From the NCBI GenBank assembly GCA_037577475.1, contig CM075203.1, positions 1,117,501 to 1,181,500 on the forward strand: a DNA stretch of 64,000 nucleotides, written 5' to 3'. Source of the stretch: Chaunax sp. Z400. Its lineage: Eukaryota > Chordata > Actinopteri > Lophiiformes > Chaunacidae. The position numbers and the translations under genes were made by a program. The notes beneath the pieces were generated by a model. That model did not search any database. It was not told the DNA's origin and saw nothing but the letters and a program-made list of their open reading frames with translations. This document shows positions 37,235 through 48,893 of this stretch, in pieces; the stretch's first letter is position 1; each line of letters starts with the position of its first letter.

Positions 37235-37560
37235 GACAAATGAGTACGGAAACAACGAAGAAGAAAAAGACTTGATGACCTCACAGACGACCGCTGAGGA
37301 AGCCGTTATCTCCGCTTTTACCGCTTTGTATTTACTAGACATCATCACAACCTCCTCCGGTCGCCATGTTTGTTGTTGTCTAAACTTCTGACTCTTCACT
37401 GCCCTCCTGTGGTCGTATCCATGACAACGTAAAAGATGCATGTGAGTATGTTAGCATTGATGGACACCATTAGAAACGGACGTATCTGCCATCCTATGTA
37501 AATGGAGTATAAACGAGCCTTCACTCTCACGACCAATAGGAGGCCGAGAAGAGAACTCGA
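37235..37560. mobile_element. Interspersed repeat copy B (family of 15.99-16.6 kb)
   Basis: Shares GATGACCTCACAGA, CCGCTTTGTATTTACTAG, ACATCATCACAACCTCCTCC, CATGTTTGTTGTTGTCTAAA and CCTCCTG with copy A in the same order and strand, roughly 80% by eye over about 200 bp. It represents only the middle of copy A. Confidence 0.5.
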
Positions 37561-38739
37561 CGCCCTCGACATCTGCCTCCTCGTGTGTTGATTGGTGGAT
37601 TCATGTGTTGTTTTTTTCTGTTTATTTTATTACATCTCAGTCTCGTGAAACTAGAGCGAATGAAATATACATTTTTACATTTATGATATATTTATCTACT
37701 ATTCTATTAAAATATTTCACCGCTTCTGTCAGTTTAAGACAAAAACTACAGGAGTAAAGGTGAGTTTTCACAAGAATTTCAAAAATCAGAATTCAGCTGT
37801 TGAGGGTTTTTATTTATTTATTATTATTATAATTATTTATAATTATTAATAATTATTAATTATTTCTTTCCACATCGCCTCAACATCAGAGCTCAGATAG
37901 TTCTGTAAATGTTGATATAAAACATTTGGGTATTTTGTTGTATGTAAGTAAAAAGGTGAATTTAAGAAGCACAAAATGCCCTCAGACCTCAGAGGTGAGG
38001 ATGTGGATTTAAGTCAGACGACAGATTTAATCTCAGGAGGACAGGACGAATGCAGCGCCTCCTGGAGACCCAGCTTTGTGTTTGAGGAGCACATAGGAAC
38101 CTTTCTCCTGACGGTTTGTATGCAGGACCCTCCACATGTCCGGCTTTTTAATGGGGTACGAACCCTTTCTTACTTCCTCAAACTGGAAGCAGGAGGTTTT
38201 ATTGTGAGGGAAGAGAAAGAGGAAACTGTGTCTTCTTCTTGCTCCAACAATAGGGTCATAATTAAAATCACAGCGAGGGCACGGTGACCTTTTGGGGGCC
38301 TGAATGAAGGGTCATTAGGAGCAGCATGGAGGCAGGTCGTCTGTGTGCAACTGTGTGGGAGTTCTGAGCAATGTTGTGTGCAATTTAGTGTCCGAATGTG
38401 CATCACTTTATTACATTCATCGACGTTTATCCAACGTACAATAGAAGAAATGATATCATCTTCATACAAAGGATGCACAAAAGTGCTCCTTGAATTCCAG
38501 AGCTGCTCATTGAGCTTCTCAAGACATTCAAGGTCCTTAACTTTAGTGAAGGACAAGTTTTAGTTGCACATGAGATCTCCTCATAATTTTAGAAAATCAA
38601 ACCACAGAGAGGAATTAATGTTATAGCAAATATAAAGAAAGACGTACTTTTTTCCCCCATTTGAACTCGACACTGCTGCTCATTTGCTGAGTTGTAGCAG
38701 CGGCTGTTTTTCTTTCAAATGATTCTAAAAGCTTTAGTA

Positions 38740-38965
38740 CAGAGGAACAATTGCATCTTTAACGCTCTACATGCACGCTTATTAACGAGCCGCACAATGG
38801 AGACGTGACCTTTAGTCAAATGAGTTGCCTTTCGGTACAAATCTGAAGCGGCGTTGAGTTCTTCGCTACGTTTTCATGAACAGAATGGAAGCTGAGCCCA
38901 TTAACGAGACGTCAGTCTGCGGACAAAAGAACAGCAAACATCGCCCAAGGTTAAGCTGTGAGCAG
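38740..38965. promoter_or_regulatory. Candidate conserved non-coding element
   Basis: Unique sequence including GAACAATTGCATCTTTAACG, CACGCTTATTAACGAGCC, CCTTTAGTCAAATGAGTTGC and GAGCCCATTAACGAGACG. Two near-identical ATTAACGAG motifs 117 bp apart (38780s and 38900s) are notable. No repeats. Function inferred. Confidence 0.35.
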
Positions 38966-39459
38966 GTTATGGTTGATGCAAAGCTGTGTATTCATATGTT
39001 CTTGTCTCAATAGGAAAACAGGATGAGATCTAAACTAAAATCCTCCACGTGAAGAACGGCCACGTTTATACAAACTATTATTTTATTGGTCTAAAGGATT
39101 CAGGTTGTTGTTGTTGTCTGCGTGTAAATTAGCAAACTTTAAGTACTAAATATCATGTTTACTGGTCTGTTTGTGCATCAAGTCAAGTAAACTTTATTAA
39201 TAAAGGCCAACAAATCAATAATGAGGCTTAAGAATCCGTCCATCATGACGCCTTCGCCTGTTTATACCTAAAACCTCTATAAACTCCACACTTTATAGAA
39301 TTATATCAAAAACAAGTCTGTGAATGAAGTTCATTAAATCACAAATCAGATTTCTTTCAACAGTAAGTCATTCTGTTGTGTTTACTTTGTGTACTTTATG
39401 TACTGACTTTATTTATTTTCAGTATGAAATAACAACTGTAAAATAAAGAAGTCTTTTCA

Positions 39460-39740
39460 GAGTGTTTCATGTTTCCTCACCTCCATGTTGACGTGAAGCT
39501 TCACAGCAAAACACCTGAAGAAGAAGGAGACTAGTTTAAAACACAGACATAAAATGACTCCATTCAGCTGGTATGATGTCATCAGAGGCCGAGAAACTGA
39601 TGTGAGAACTCATAATTAAAGACGTTTTCACAGGAGCAGCGTTTTCGGGGCTCTTTTTCGGAAACGATGCTGTTTTTAAAGTTTTTAAAAATGCAAAGAA
39701 AAAACATTGTCGTGGAAACGGGGCTTTATCTCCCGCTTTG
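39460..39740. mobile_element. Transposon relic fragments
   Basis: The part at 39505-39590 (AACACCTGAAGAAGAAGG, AGACTAGTTTAAAAC, AAATGACTCCATTCAGCTGG) matches 49895-49950 of the inverted-repeat element at 49.8 kb. The part at 39630-39735 has CGTTTTCGGGGCTC and CGTGGAAACGGGGCTTTA ends like the 4.1-4.5 kb relic. Confidence 0.45.
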
Positions 39741-40247
39741 GGCTGCATGCATAATTCTGTATGTTGTAAAACGTCACAGCTCCATCCTGCATTTCCACCT
39801 TGAGTTTCCACAGAACACTGTGGTGGAATAAAGGTGTTCCAGTCCCGCCTTAGAAGGCTGTGTGAACGGGAACTATGGTGCTGGAGGTTAAACCGGGGAA
39901 GACTTAAAGTCACAGCGGAGCAGAATCTGCAATGACCCCTAAATGTAGGTTTTATAGCCTCTAGTCCAGTAAAAGGACGTAATGATGATTCAACAGTTAT
40001 TATTTAAAATAGAACAAAGCTACTAAAAATCCACCAAACTGCACAATTATTGGTAAAATGTGTTTGTTGTTGTCGATTCGACACCCTGTCGGCTCCCAGC
40101 TGCTCTTTGTTCTAATGTTTCACTCTGTGTGAAGTTTAAGGGCATCGTTGGTTCAGATATCGATCAGGATCAGGTACTTTTACCTCAGCATTGATCCCCA
40201 AATCATTCATAATCAGTTAGGCAGATCAAATGCAGCGTGGACATACT

Positions 40248-40249
<2 letters not shown>

Positions 40250-40310
<61 letters not shown>
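40250..40310 (+). repeat. (CA)n microsatellite, about 30 units
   Basis: Uninterrupted CA run, followed at 40350-40390 by a CTT/CTC-rich trinucleotide stretch. Confidence 0.95.
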
Positions 40311-40311
<1 letters not shown>

Positions 40312-40599
40312 TTAAGGCCTCAGAGCTTCAGCTGGTTTGGGCTGCAGCCCTCCTCTTCTTCCTCCTCCTCCTCCTCCTCCGCCTCCTCTTCGTCGTCTAC
40401 AAGGATCCTAATTGAGAAATTAATGCAGAAAAATCAATGGGCCTCAAGTTTTGTGTCCAATAGAGTCCTGAAGGCTTCGATCAATGCTTTCCACATGGGC
40501 GGCTCCCCCCTCCTCACCTCCTCACCCCCTCACCCTCCCGTTCATGTGCTCATAGCTGGAGGATTTTGACATATGAATTGAAATGAAACAAACATTAAT

Positions 40600-40930
40600 G
40601 TTACTTCTGAGAAACCCTCTGATGCTGATGTGCATCTCAGGCCATGAAATCTTTGGTCGCCGCCTGAGTATCACTTAACGCAGAGCAGATCTGGAAGAGT
40701 TGGGATGTATTATGCAGACATCGTGGCCTTAGCACCGACACTTTAGAGCCGGCCTTATTTACACTTCAAAATGAGGATCTTTTAACATTCTGTGATCATC
40801 CGCTGCATTGTTGGCGGATGAATCAGCCTGTTTTGTGCATCCCTGCTGCCTAGAGGACATCAGCTCATTTAGGTGCCATTTTAAAACATGGCACATAATC
40901 AGCAGGTCAATGAAAAAGCAACCTTGAATT
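40600..40930. promoter_or_regulatory. Candidate conserved non-coding element
   Basis: Contains GCATCTCAGGCCATGAAATC, GGATGTATTATGCAGACATC, CCGGCCTTATTTACACTTC, ATCCGCTGCATTGTTGGCGG, TGTGCATCCCTGCTGCC and CATCAGCTCATTTAGGTGCC. Evenly composed, repeat-free and flanked by simple repeats. Function inferred. Confidence 0.35.
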
Positions 40931-41199
40931 CCCTTTGACACAAATGTCTTTTTTCCAGCTCAAACGGCGTGAGCCTGCATCACCTCCTTCCTCTCCGGGC
41001 GTAAAGGAAAAATGGAGAAAAACGTCCACAAGAGGAAGATGTGAGGGGAAAATCTTTATTTTAACACAACAGCTTTTCTCTCCTCTTCCTCTCTTGAATC
41101 GGACACTCGCTTCCTGGTTGTTGCTCTGAGGGAAAACGAGTGTCATGTTCTCTCTGAGCTCGTTAGCCACCTTCCAAACTCATCATGAGCCCACAGATC

Positions 41200-41600
41200 A
41201 GATCACAGTAATATTTGATCAATATTAATAAGGATAGGCAAACTCCTCCAGTAATTACCAGCGTCTCTGGGCTTTGATTCGGACCATTACTAACGCCTCT
41301 GCATCTTTAGATTAAAAAAGAAAAGCGACCCCCTTTTATTTCATAACATTAAATCCCAACATGCATCGTCTAAAAGCTCTAATAAGACAAAGATAAGATT
41401 TGCATCCCCATACAAGTGTCGTTTCCAATTGATTATGAAGCCGCCATTGATGTGAGAGAAATTGATGTTTTCCTCTGTTCTTAAGGGCGGCTAATAGAAG
41501 GGGCGGCTTCGAGGAGGAGACTTCAACACTTTGATCTTCAATCAGTAAAAAATCCCACTTCTTCTTTGTCAGACTATATTTGGTAAATAACAGTGACAAT
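41200..41600. promoter_or_regulatory. Candidate conserved non-coding element
   Basis: Includes CTCCAGTAATTACCAGCG, GACCATTACTAACGCC, CTTTTATTTCATAACATTAA, AGCTCTAATAAGACAAAGAT, CCAATTGATTATGAAGCC and GCCATTGATGTGAGAG. GACAAAGATAAG near 41390 contains ACAAAG, a LEF/TCF or Sox-like core. Dense homeodomain cores without repeats; regulatory role inferred. Confidence 0.4.
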
Positions 41601-42184
41601 CTGCAGGGCCTGGAGACGGAGGGATGTGATGAGTCGATAAAGAGAGGAGGAGGGAGGACGGGGGAGAGAAGGGCATAGAGAGGGGAACTTTGGGCCGTCT
41701 GACTGCCTGTGACCTCACACCCAAGACAGGAAATGTTTCTTACCTGGTTTATTTCTGTTGAATTAGTTTAGCACCGCCGCAGTGTTTCTGTGATGATGTC
41801 ACATGACGACACACGCTGCAGGCTTCTGATTGGACCGTCTGAAAAGCAACATGTGGATGTGAGAATAGTAATAAATCATTTAGCCAAGATGGCTGCCAGC
41901 GTTCTGCTCTCTGAACAGACTAGCTGCTCATCCTACGCACATCTCACAGCACATCATCTCTGTGTGGCATCGTGGAATCAAACTCACAGTGATGCTGCTG
42001 TGTCTGAACACACAGACCCCTGGCACCAGAAAACTAATCTGTGTCCATGTATTATGGGATGTATGAATACAGAAACACGCCACAGGCAGAAAGAAGAACT
42101 GTTGGATGAACTTATTGGTCACTTGTTGGTTTTCTTGCCAAGAGTTGGATGAGAGGATCTATAGCTCTATAAATACGGAGCTGC

Positions 42185-43045
42185 AGCTTTAAAGGAACAG
42201 ATCGGCCAAAAACTACCTTCAGTCATCGTTTCCTCAGAAACAGCAGCTTCTATAAGAAGATGGAAGAATTCTGACCAAACAGACACAAGGAAACAGAAAG
42301 AGACGAGTTTTGAAAGAGAAATATAAAATAAGTTGTGATCCAATTACAATGGATTTAAAACAATGTTATTTAAACCCCTTTTTAAAGCGAATCTTCACTG
42401 TAGCATCTAAGCTAAAAGCATTCGACCAATGAGATCTTCTTATCTGTGGAGGTGTGTCCAGCGAGGCTCCTGTGTGTCTGATCTAAATAACACAGTTATT
42501 CTTTAAATTAACCTCGTAAATCAAAGTATTTCCATGTGATTAAATGACTTTTTTGGGGGCCGACTTAATTCAGCTTTATTTTACAACTGGAGAATTAGTT
42601 AACCCTATGAAATGAAGTCTGACTCAATCCTAGGAAAGAAGTTGAAGCAACTTTAAAACCCAATAACATTACGTTGGTCCATTAATGTGGAAAAACCTGT
42701 GATTTAATTATTATTTATGTACATATGATGTAATCTAAGTCTCCAGAAGCCTCCAGATGCTGAATGGATTTGAAAAGACGTTTTCTAGCTTGTCCTCACT
42801 AACGCTTTTATTTTGGCGGCTCTACAAATAAATGTGAAATTAGGATCTTCAGGCTCCTGGATTATAATATTATTTTTAATCAATCTGGGATCAGTTTTTC
42901 TTTTCTTTTAAACTCATCATCCTCTTCTTCTGGTGTTTCGCAGAATGTCACTACTTTGTTTTACTGTGAAGTTTCAGGAATGTTTTTTGGATTTAAGAAA
43001 TTTCCTCTGACTTTCCATCAGAATTCTCAAATTTGCAACATTGCA
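42185..43045. mobile_element. Inverted-repeat element, copy 3 (foldback family)
   Basis: The left end TTTAAAGGAACAGATCGGCC matches the family terminus (TTAAAGGAACAGTTCGCC). The interior GAATCTTCACTGTAGCATCT and AAGCTAAAAGCATTCG match the family's inner arm. The right arm ends CCTCTGACTTTCCATCAG, matching 21940 and 50885. Divergence is high and a right terminus is not clear. Confidence 0.45.
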
Positions 43046-44329
43046 TCTCCAGAGTTGAAGAAAATCAAGTTTTAAGCATTTAGTTGTTTGTCAGAAAGAA
43101 AATATTAATAAAACAGAGTCAGAGAAAGATACAGAGGAAATGAATGAGTTAAATAAAAATGAGGAATAACAGCAGGTTTGAGGAGAACGCTGTTATCAGT
43201 GCCGTTAAAAGGGACGTGATGATGATGATGAGCTGGAGATGAAGCCAGAGACAGAGGGGAGCTCAGAGGGGGGGCTGTGGAGAGGCTGGGGGGAGGCTCC
43301 AGGCAGAGGGGAGGGAAGGATTCAGGCCCAGGATCAACAGCAGCTCACTCAATACACCCCCGACAGACAGCAGGGAGAAACTGATACGTCTTCAACACAT
43401 GCAAGCATCATTTAGAGACGTTTAAACCTGTAAGGAGTAAAAACAGGAGATGTGATGGTGTCAATATCAGAGTCTGACAGCCAATCAGCAGAGAGAGAGA
43501 GTAAACCTGAACAGAGGCTAAATACAGCAGATCATTTATTTCTGATTCTGAGTTCAGTGAGGAGGAGTCCTCCTAAAATACTCCACCTTTTATACAACAT
43601 GTAGGAACTGATGTTCAAACAACACGACCTCTGGAAGAGTTTCTGACATCCTGACCTAAAACACAGAAGAAATGTTCAGGGTCATAAAACGTAGCAGGAT
43701 TTTTTTATACAGGGTCAAAATTAATTTGTAAATTTGAGTTAAAAACTGAAAAAACGAACCAGATTCAGGTCATTTTCAGATTTACATGTTTTTATGTCCA
43801 GAGGAGATAAAAAGTCCTTCAAAGTTGGTAAAACTTTGTCTCATTTTCTTTAAATCTATCGTCACTTTAGATTTTAAATGTTTTATAATCGTATAATGTT
43901 GCTGAGCTACAATATTAACTAAAATTATAAATGCACATAAAAGGAGAAGTTGACCTGAAATTCTCAGTCTGGTGATTTTCTGATTTCCTCATTGTCACTA
44001 ATCCCATGAACAGATTACAGGATTATTTATTATGCTGAACTACAGCTGTTAATGGATAATGTCAATAATAAAATGTATTTATTTTACAGGTTTAAAGGAT
44101 CTGATGCATATGAACTGAAGAAGAGACAGAAACACTGAACAGACCTTCAGAGTCTGACTCCGTCCCTCAGGTGAGAGGATGAGGTTGTGAACGGCGGCCC
44201 GGTGAGGACTGAGGGCTTCGTGTAGCGGTTACCGGCTCACTGAAGCCTCCGACCCGGCGACCACCAGCCTCTCAAAAGTAACTCAAGCCAAAAGCGAACA
44301 TAAGAGGCTCTTTCTTCAGCCCTGTTAGA

Positions 44330-44430
44330 GCTCACATCCAGAAAAAGCTCCGCTGCTCAAACATCCCAGAGTAAAACTATTAAAACCCTTCAGACAGATC
44401 CACAGTGGAACGCCCTGTCCCCAGAGAGTC
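44330..44430 (+). repeat. Direct repeat, left copy (partner 46015-46110)
   Basis: TCCAGAAAAAGCTCCGCTGC, TCAAACATCCC, ATTAAAACCCTTCAGAC and CCTGTCCCCAGAGAG have same-order counterparts at 46019-46110. The two copies flank the 50-bp minisatellite and its host sequence in the same orientation. Confidence 0.6.
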
Positions 44431-44440
44431 AGCTGTTTTT

Positions 44441-45790
44441 ACACTAGTCCTGAGTCAAATGTCCTCATTAGTCTTTATCAGATTTCAGTCCAGTCTTATT
44501 TTAGTATTTTAGTCTAGTTTAATAAAAGTGTTGACATTTGAGTCTTTTCTAAGACATCAGGTTATTATTAACATTTCAGACCAAACCAATATTTTTGGTC
44601 ATTTTCCTCTGATTTCACTGATTCATCAGATTTATCTGATCATTATCTGATAAAAACAGGTTGAAGGATTCAGAATGCAGCTTTGCACAAAGTGTCTGGT
44701 CTGATGATGATGATGATGATGATGTCACTTTAAGGAATACATCCAGACATGGAACATGTTCTGATTGGCTGATTTATTTTGAACCACGCCCAGCTCCAAG
44801 CCAGTGAGCCGGGCTTCTTACCCATTTAAAGTCTGACAATAGGTTGAGATGGTTTCAGCCCCAAAACCTCTAATCATTGTTTTACAGATAAAAACTGTGA
44901 GACTCTGAGCTCCAGATATCCTGAGGAACCCTCAGAGGGAACCAGATACTAGATGGTTCCATTAGCCTTTGGCCCCTAGACCCAGGTCAGACCAGCTACT
45001 AGATGGTTCCGTTAGTCTTTGGTCCCTATACCCAGGTCAGACCAGATACTAGATGGTTCCGTTAGTCTTTGGTCCCTATACCCAGGCCAGACCAGCTACT
45101 AGATGGTTCCGTTAGTCTTTGGTCCCTATACCCAGGCCGGACCAGATACTAGATGGTTCCGTTAGTCTTTGGTCCCTATACCCAGGTCGGACCAGATACT
45201 AGATGGTTCCGTTAGTCTTTGGTCCCTATACCCAGGCCAGACCAGATACTAGATGGTTCCGTTAGTCTTTGGTCCCTATACCCAGGCCAGACCAGATACT
45301 AGATGGTTCCGTTAGTCTTTGGTCCCTATACCCAGGCCAGACCAGATACTAGATGGTTCCGTTAGTCTTTGGTCCCTATACCCAGGCCGGACCAGCTACT
45401 AGATGGTTCCGTTAGTCTTTGGTCCCTATACCCAGGCCGGACCAGATACTAGATGGTTCCGTTAGTCTTTGGTCCCTATACCCAGGTCGGACCAGATACT
45501 AGATGGTTCCGTTAGTCTTTGGTCCCTATACCCAGGCCAGACCAGATACTAGATGGTTCCGTTAGTCTTTGGTCCCTATACCCAGGCCGGACCAGATACT
45601 AGATGGTTCCGTTAGTCTTTGGTCCCTATACCCAGGCCGGACCAGATACTAGATGGTTCCGTTAGTCTTTGGTCCCTATACGCAGGTCGGACGACTGATT
45701 TGTCTCGTCTCGTCTCGGTTGTGGAAAAAAAAGGTTGTCGATAAATATTTTTGGTTATAGTTTTGGTTAAAAGAAATGAACACTAGGCCC
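44441..45790. mobile_element. Possible transposon relic hosting the minisatellite
   Basis: The left flank (ACACTAGTCCTGAGTC, TTTAGTATTTTAGTCTAG) and right flank (GTCTCGTCTCGTCTCGG, TTGTCGATAAATATTTTTGG, TTTTGGTTAAAAG, GAACACTAGG) use the 'TTTTAGTC / CGTCTCGTC / GTCGAC' vocabulary of a common fish DNA-element group. CACTAG occurs at both ends. The 750-bp minisatellite sits between them. The single-element interpretation is inferred. Confidence 0.3.
44941..45690 (+). repeat. Minisatellite, exactly 15 units of 50 bp
   Basis: Every unit starts ACCAGATACT or ACCAGCTACT, then AGATGGTTCCGTTAGTC and GGTCCCTATACCCAGG. There are no indels in 750 bp. Unit 1 is most diverged (CATTAGCC, GGCCCCTAGA) and unit 15 has CGCAGG, as expected for array ends. 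Variation is confined to three positions (A/C in the first ten bases, T/C and A/G near the end). Units 4-6 and 10-12 carry the same variant pattern, implying a 300-bp block duplication. Confidence 0.97.
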
Positions 45791-46014
45791 CAAAATTGAT
45801 TTAATTCAAATTAAATTCTAAATGCAGTCAAAGATGGAAACTTACAGTGAAGATTTCAGCATTAAAAGGGTTTAAATAACATCTTTTAAAATTAGGGCTT
45901 CTGGATTACGACGTCCGAGCCGTACAACACTGCAAACAGTAAATGACTCCATACAGTTCAGACGGTGTAATCCAGAAGCCTCCACTGTAGCCTCTATGAT
46001 GAAGAAACTCAAAC

Positions 46015-46110
46015 ACTTGGTCCAGAAAAAGCTCTACTACTCAAACATCTCCAACCAAAACCATTAAAACCCTCCAGAAAAATCCACACAAGCACTTCCT
46101 GTCCCCAGAA
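46015..46110 (+). repeat. Direct repeat, right copy (partner 44330-44430)
   Basis: Contains GTCCAGAAAAAGCTCTACTA, CTCAAACATCTCC, CATTAAAACCCTCCAG and CCTGTCCCCAGAAAGG, matching the left copy. The preceding 45840-45890 segment (TTACAGTGAAGATTTCAGC) belongs to the inner arm of the foldback family. Confidence 0.6.
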
Positions 46111-46179
46111 AGGTTTCGTAGAAGAATCAGATCAGCATCACTTCAACGACACCGAAGAAAAGTTTCTTCCTCAGGGAAT

Positions 46180-46440
46180 GAAAATTTCAGAGGGGCTGTT
46201 GCTCTCCGATCCCTGCAGGTCCATTAGTGGCCTCGTACCCTTCCACGACGGGAGAGTCAAAAGTCTGTTTTCTAACAGAGCCTCATCTGCATATTTGAAT
46301 AATACATAGTGCTTATAAGCATATTAAATGGAATGTGGCCACGCGTCATTTGAAGGCAGAGATTAGACCTTCCCAGTTAATTATAAAGATGTCAAATGTC
46401 AGTGGGTGAACCCCCGCCCTGGGGTCGCCCCCTTTAGTTT
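46180..46440. promoter_or_regulatory. Candidate conserved non-coding element
   Basis: Contains GGTCCATTAGTGGCCTCG, GCCTCATCTGCATATTTG, AATAATACATAGTGC, GCATATTAAATGGAATGTGG, CAGTTAATTATAAAGATGTC and CACGCGTCATTTGAAGG. GGAATGT is a TEAD-type core and CTGCATATTTG is POU-like. It lies just right of the transposon cluster. Function inferred. Confidence 0.4.
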
Positions 46441-47099
46441 GCTGATTATATGCACAAACTATAGATAAAGTGTCATCATACAGGCTATTAAGGTGCTGGG
46501 CCTTAAAGAGACGCCTTTATTATTATGCAGAATCTGTCAGGGAAGGAAAACCAGACCACACACTCCTCAAAAAGCCACACTTTAACACAAAGACTGATGT
46601 TAGCTCGCTAAATGAGCTCAGACCTCTGAGAATCTTCTGGCGAAGGCGAAGCTGTGCCGGCTTGTTTTGGTCATTACTGTACCATTAAGACCCGATCAGC
46701 TCAGCGGGGCAGCCTGGTGGAAAGCAGCGCCGGCCGGAGAGAAGGTTCACCTTGACAGGAGCGCCAGTCAAACGGGGAAGCCTTCTCTGTGTTCCTGTCA
46801 ATCTGACTCCCCCTCTGAAGTTCATTTAAAGGGAGGAGCAGCGGCTCAGCAGCTCCTCACAGGTAAGGAGGGCCCATATTATCAGTCCTGAGAGAGAGGA
46901 GCACCGATCTGATGTGTTCTTTCAACTGTACTAAACTGTCTGTACTGCAGCTCAGCTCTGACTGACTGGACAGACAGAAAACAGAGGGAAGGAGCACAAA
47001 GTGGAGGAGAATGGGAGAGATGAGAGGAGCTGATTAGCATGGAGGAATGGAGACGTAAAGAAAACAAAATGATTAAGGAGACAGGAGTCAGATGAAATC

Positions 47100-47112
47100 T
47101 CAGAGAGAGGAG

Positions 47113-47144
<32 letters not shown>

Positions 47145-48893
47145 AAACAGAGAAAGAGAGAGAACAGAGAGAGAGAGAGAACAGAGAGAGAGAGAGAATA
47201 GAGAGAGAGAGAAAACAGAGAGAGCGAGAACAGAGAGAGAGAGAGAACAGAGAGAGAGAGAGAACAGAGAGAGAGAGAGAACAAAGAGAGAGAGAGAACA
47301 GAGAGAGAGAGAGAAAACAGAGAAAGAGAGAGAACAGAGAGAGAGAGAGAACAGAGAGAGAGAGAGAACAGAGAGAGAGAGAGAACAGAGAGAGAGAGAG
47401 AACAGAGAGAGAGAGAGAACAGAGAGAGAGAGAGAACAGAGAGAGAGAGAGAAAACAGAGAAAGAGAGAGAGAAAACAGAGAGAGAGAGAGAACAGAGAG
47501 AGAGAGAGAACAGAGAGAGAGAGAGAACAGAGAGAGAGAGAGAACAGAGAGAGAGAGAGAAAACAGAGAGAGAGAGAGAAAACAGAGAAAGAGAGAGAAC
47601 AGAGAGAGAGAGAGAACAGAGAGAGAGAGAGAACAGAGAGAGAGAGAGAACAGAGAGAGAGAGAGAACAGAGAGAGAGAGAGAATAGAGAGAGAGAGAAA
47701 ACAGAGAGAGCGAGAACAGAGAGAGAGAGAGAACAGAGAGAGAGAGAGAGAAAACAGAGAAAGAGAGAGAACAGAGAGAGAGAGAGAACAGAGAGAGAGA
47801 CAAAACAGAGAAAGAGAGAACAGAGAGAGAGAGAGAACAGAGAGAGAGAGAGAACAGAGAGAGAGAGAGAGAAAACAGAGAGAGAGAGAGAGAACAGAGA
47901 GAGAGAGAGAGAAAACAGAGAAAGAGAGAGAACAGAGAGAGAGAGAAAACAGAGAGAGAGAGATAACAGAGAGAGAGAGAACAGAGAGAGAGAGAGAACA
48001 GAGAGAGAGAGAGAGAAAACAGAGAAAGAGAGAGAACAGAGAGAGAGAGAACAGAGAGAGAGAGAAAACAGAGAGAGAGAGAACAGAGAGAGAGAGAACA
48101 GAGAGAGAGAGAGAACACAGAGAGAGAGAGAGAAAACAGAGAAAGAGAGAGAACAGAGAGAGAGAGAACAGAGAGAGAGAGAAAACAGAGAGAGAGAGAA
48201 CAGACAGAGAGAGAGAACAGAGAGAGAGAGAGAGAAAACAGAGAGAGAGAGAACAGAGAGAGAGAGAACAGAGAGAGAGAACAGAGAGAGAGAGAGAAAA
48301 CAGAGAAAGAGAGAGAACAGAGAGAGAGAGAGAACAGTGAGAGAGAGAAAACAGAGAAAGAGAGAGAACAGAGAGAGAGAGAAAACAGAGAGAGAGAAAA
48401 CAGAGAGAGAGAGAACAGAGAGAGAGAGAAAACAGAGAGAGAGAAAACAGAGAGAGAGAGAAAACAGAGAGAGAGAGAACAGAGAGAGAGAGAAAACAGA
48501 GAGAGAGAGAGAACAGAGAGAGAGAGAGAAAACAGAGAGAGAGAGAGAACAGAGAGAGAGAGAACAGAGAGAGAGAACAGAGAGAGAGAGAAAACAGAGA
48601 AAGAGAGAGAACAGAGAGAGAGAGAGAACAGAGAGAGAGAGAAAACAGAGAAAGAGAGAGAACAGAGAGAGAGAGAGAACAGAGAGAGAGAGAACAGAGA
48701 GAGAGAGAGAACAGAGAGAGAGAGAACAGAGAGAGAGAGAGAGAACAGAGAAAGAGAGAGAACAGAGAGAGAGAGAGAGAGAAAACAGAGAAAGAGAGAG
48801 AACAGAGAGAGAGAGAGAGAGAGGAGAAAACAGAGAGTAAGAGAGAGAAAACAGAGAGAGAGAGAGAGAAAACAGAGAGAAAGAGAGAGACAT
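47100..48893 (+). repeat. Polypurine satellite, 1.8 kb of (GA)nACA
   Basis: Almost all plus-strand bases are G or A, with one C every 13-19 bases in AACAG. The commonest spacing between successive C residues is 17 bases (for example 47352, 47369, 47386, 47403). AAACAGAGAAAGAG and ATAGAG are recurrent variants, and 47.20 kb and 47.70 kb share the same AATAGAG-AAAACAGAGAGAGCGAG block, indicating a roughly 0.48-kb duplication. Frames of about 580-670 codons on both strands (Arg/Glu and Leu/Ser) are low-complexity artefacts. Confidence 0.97.
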
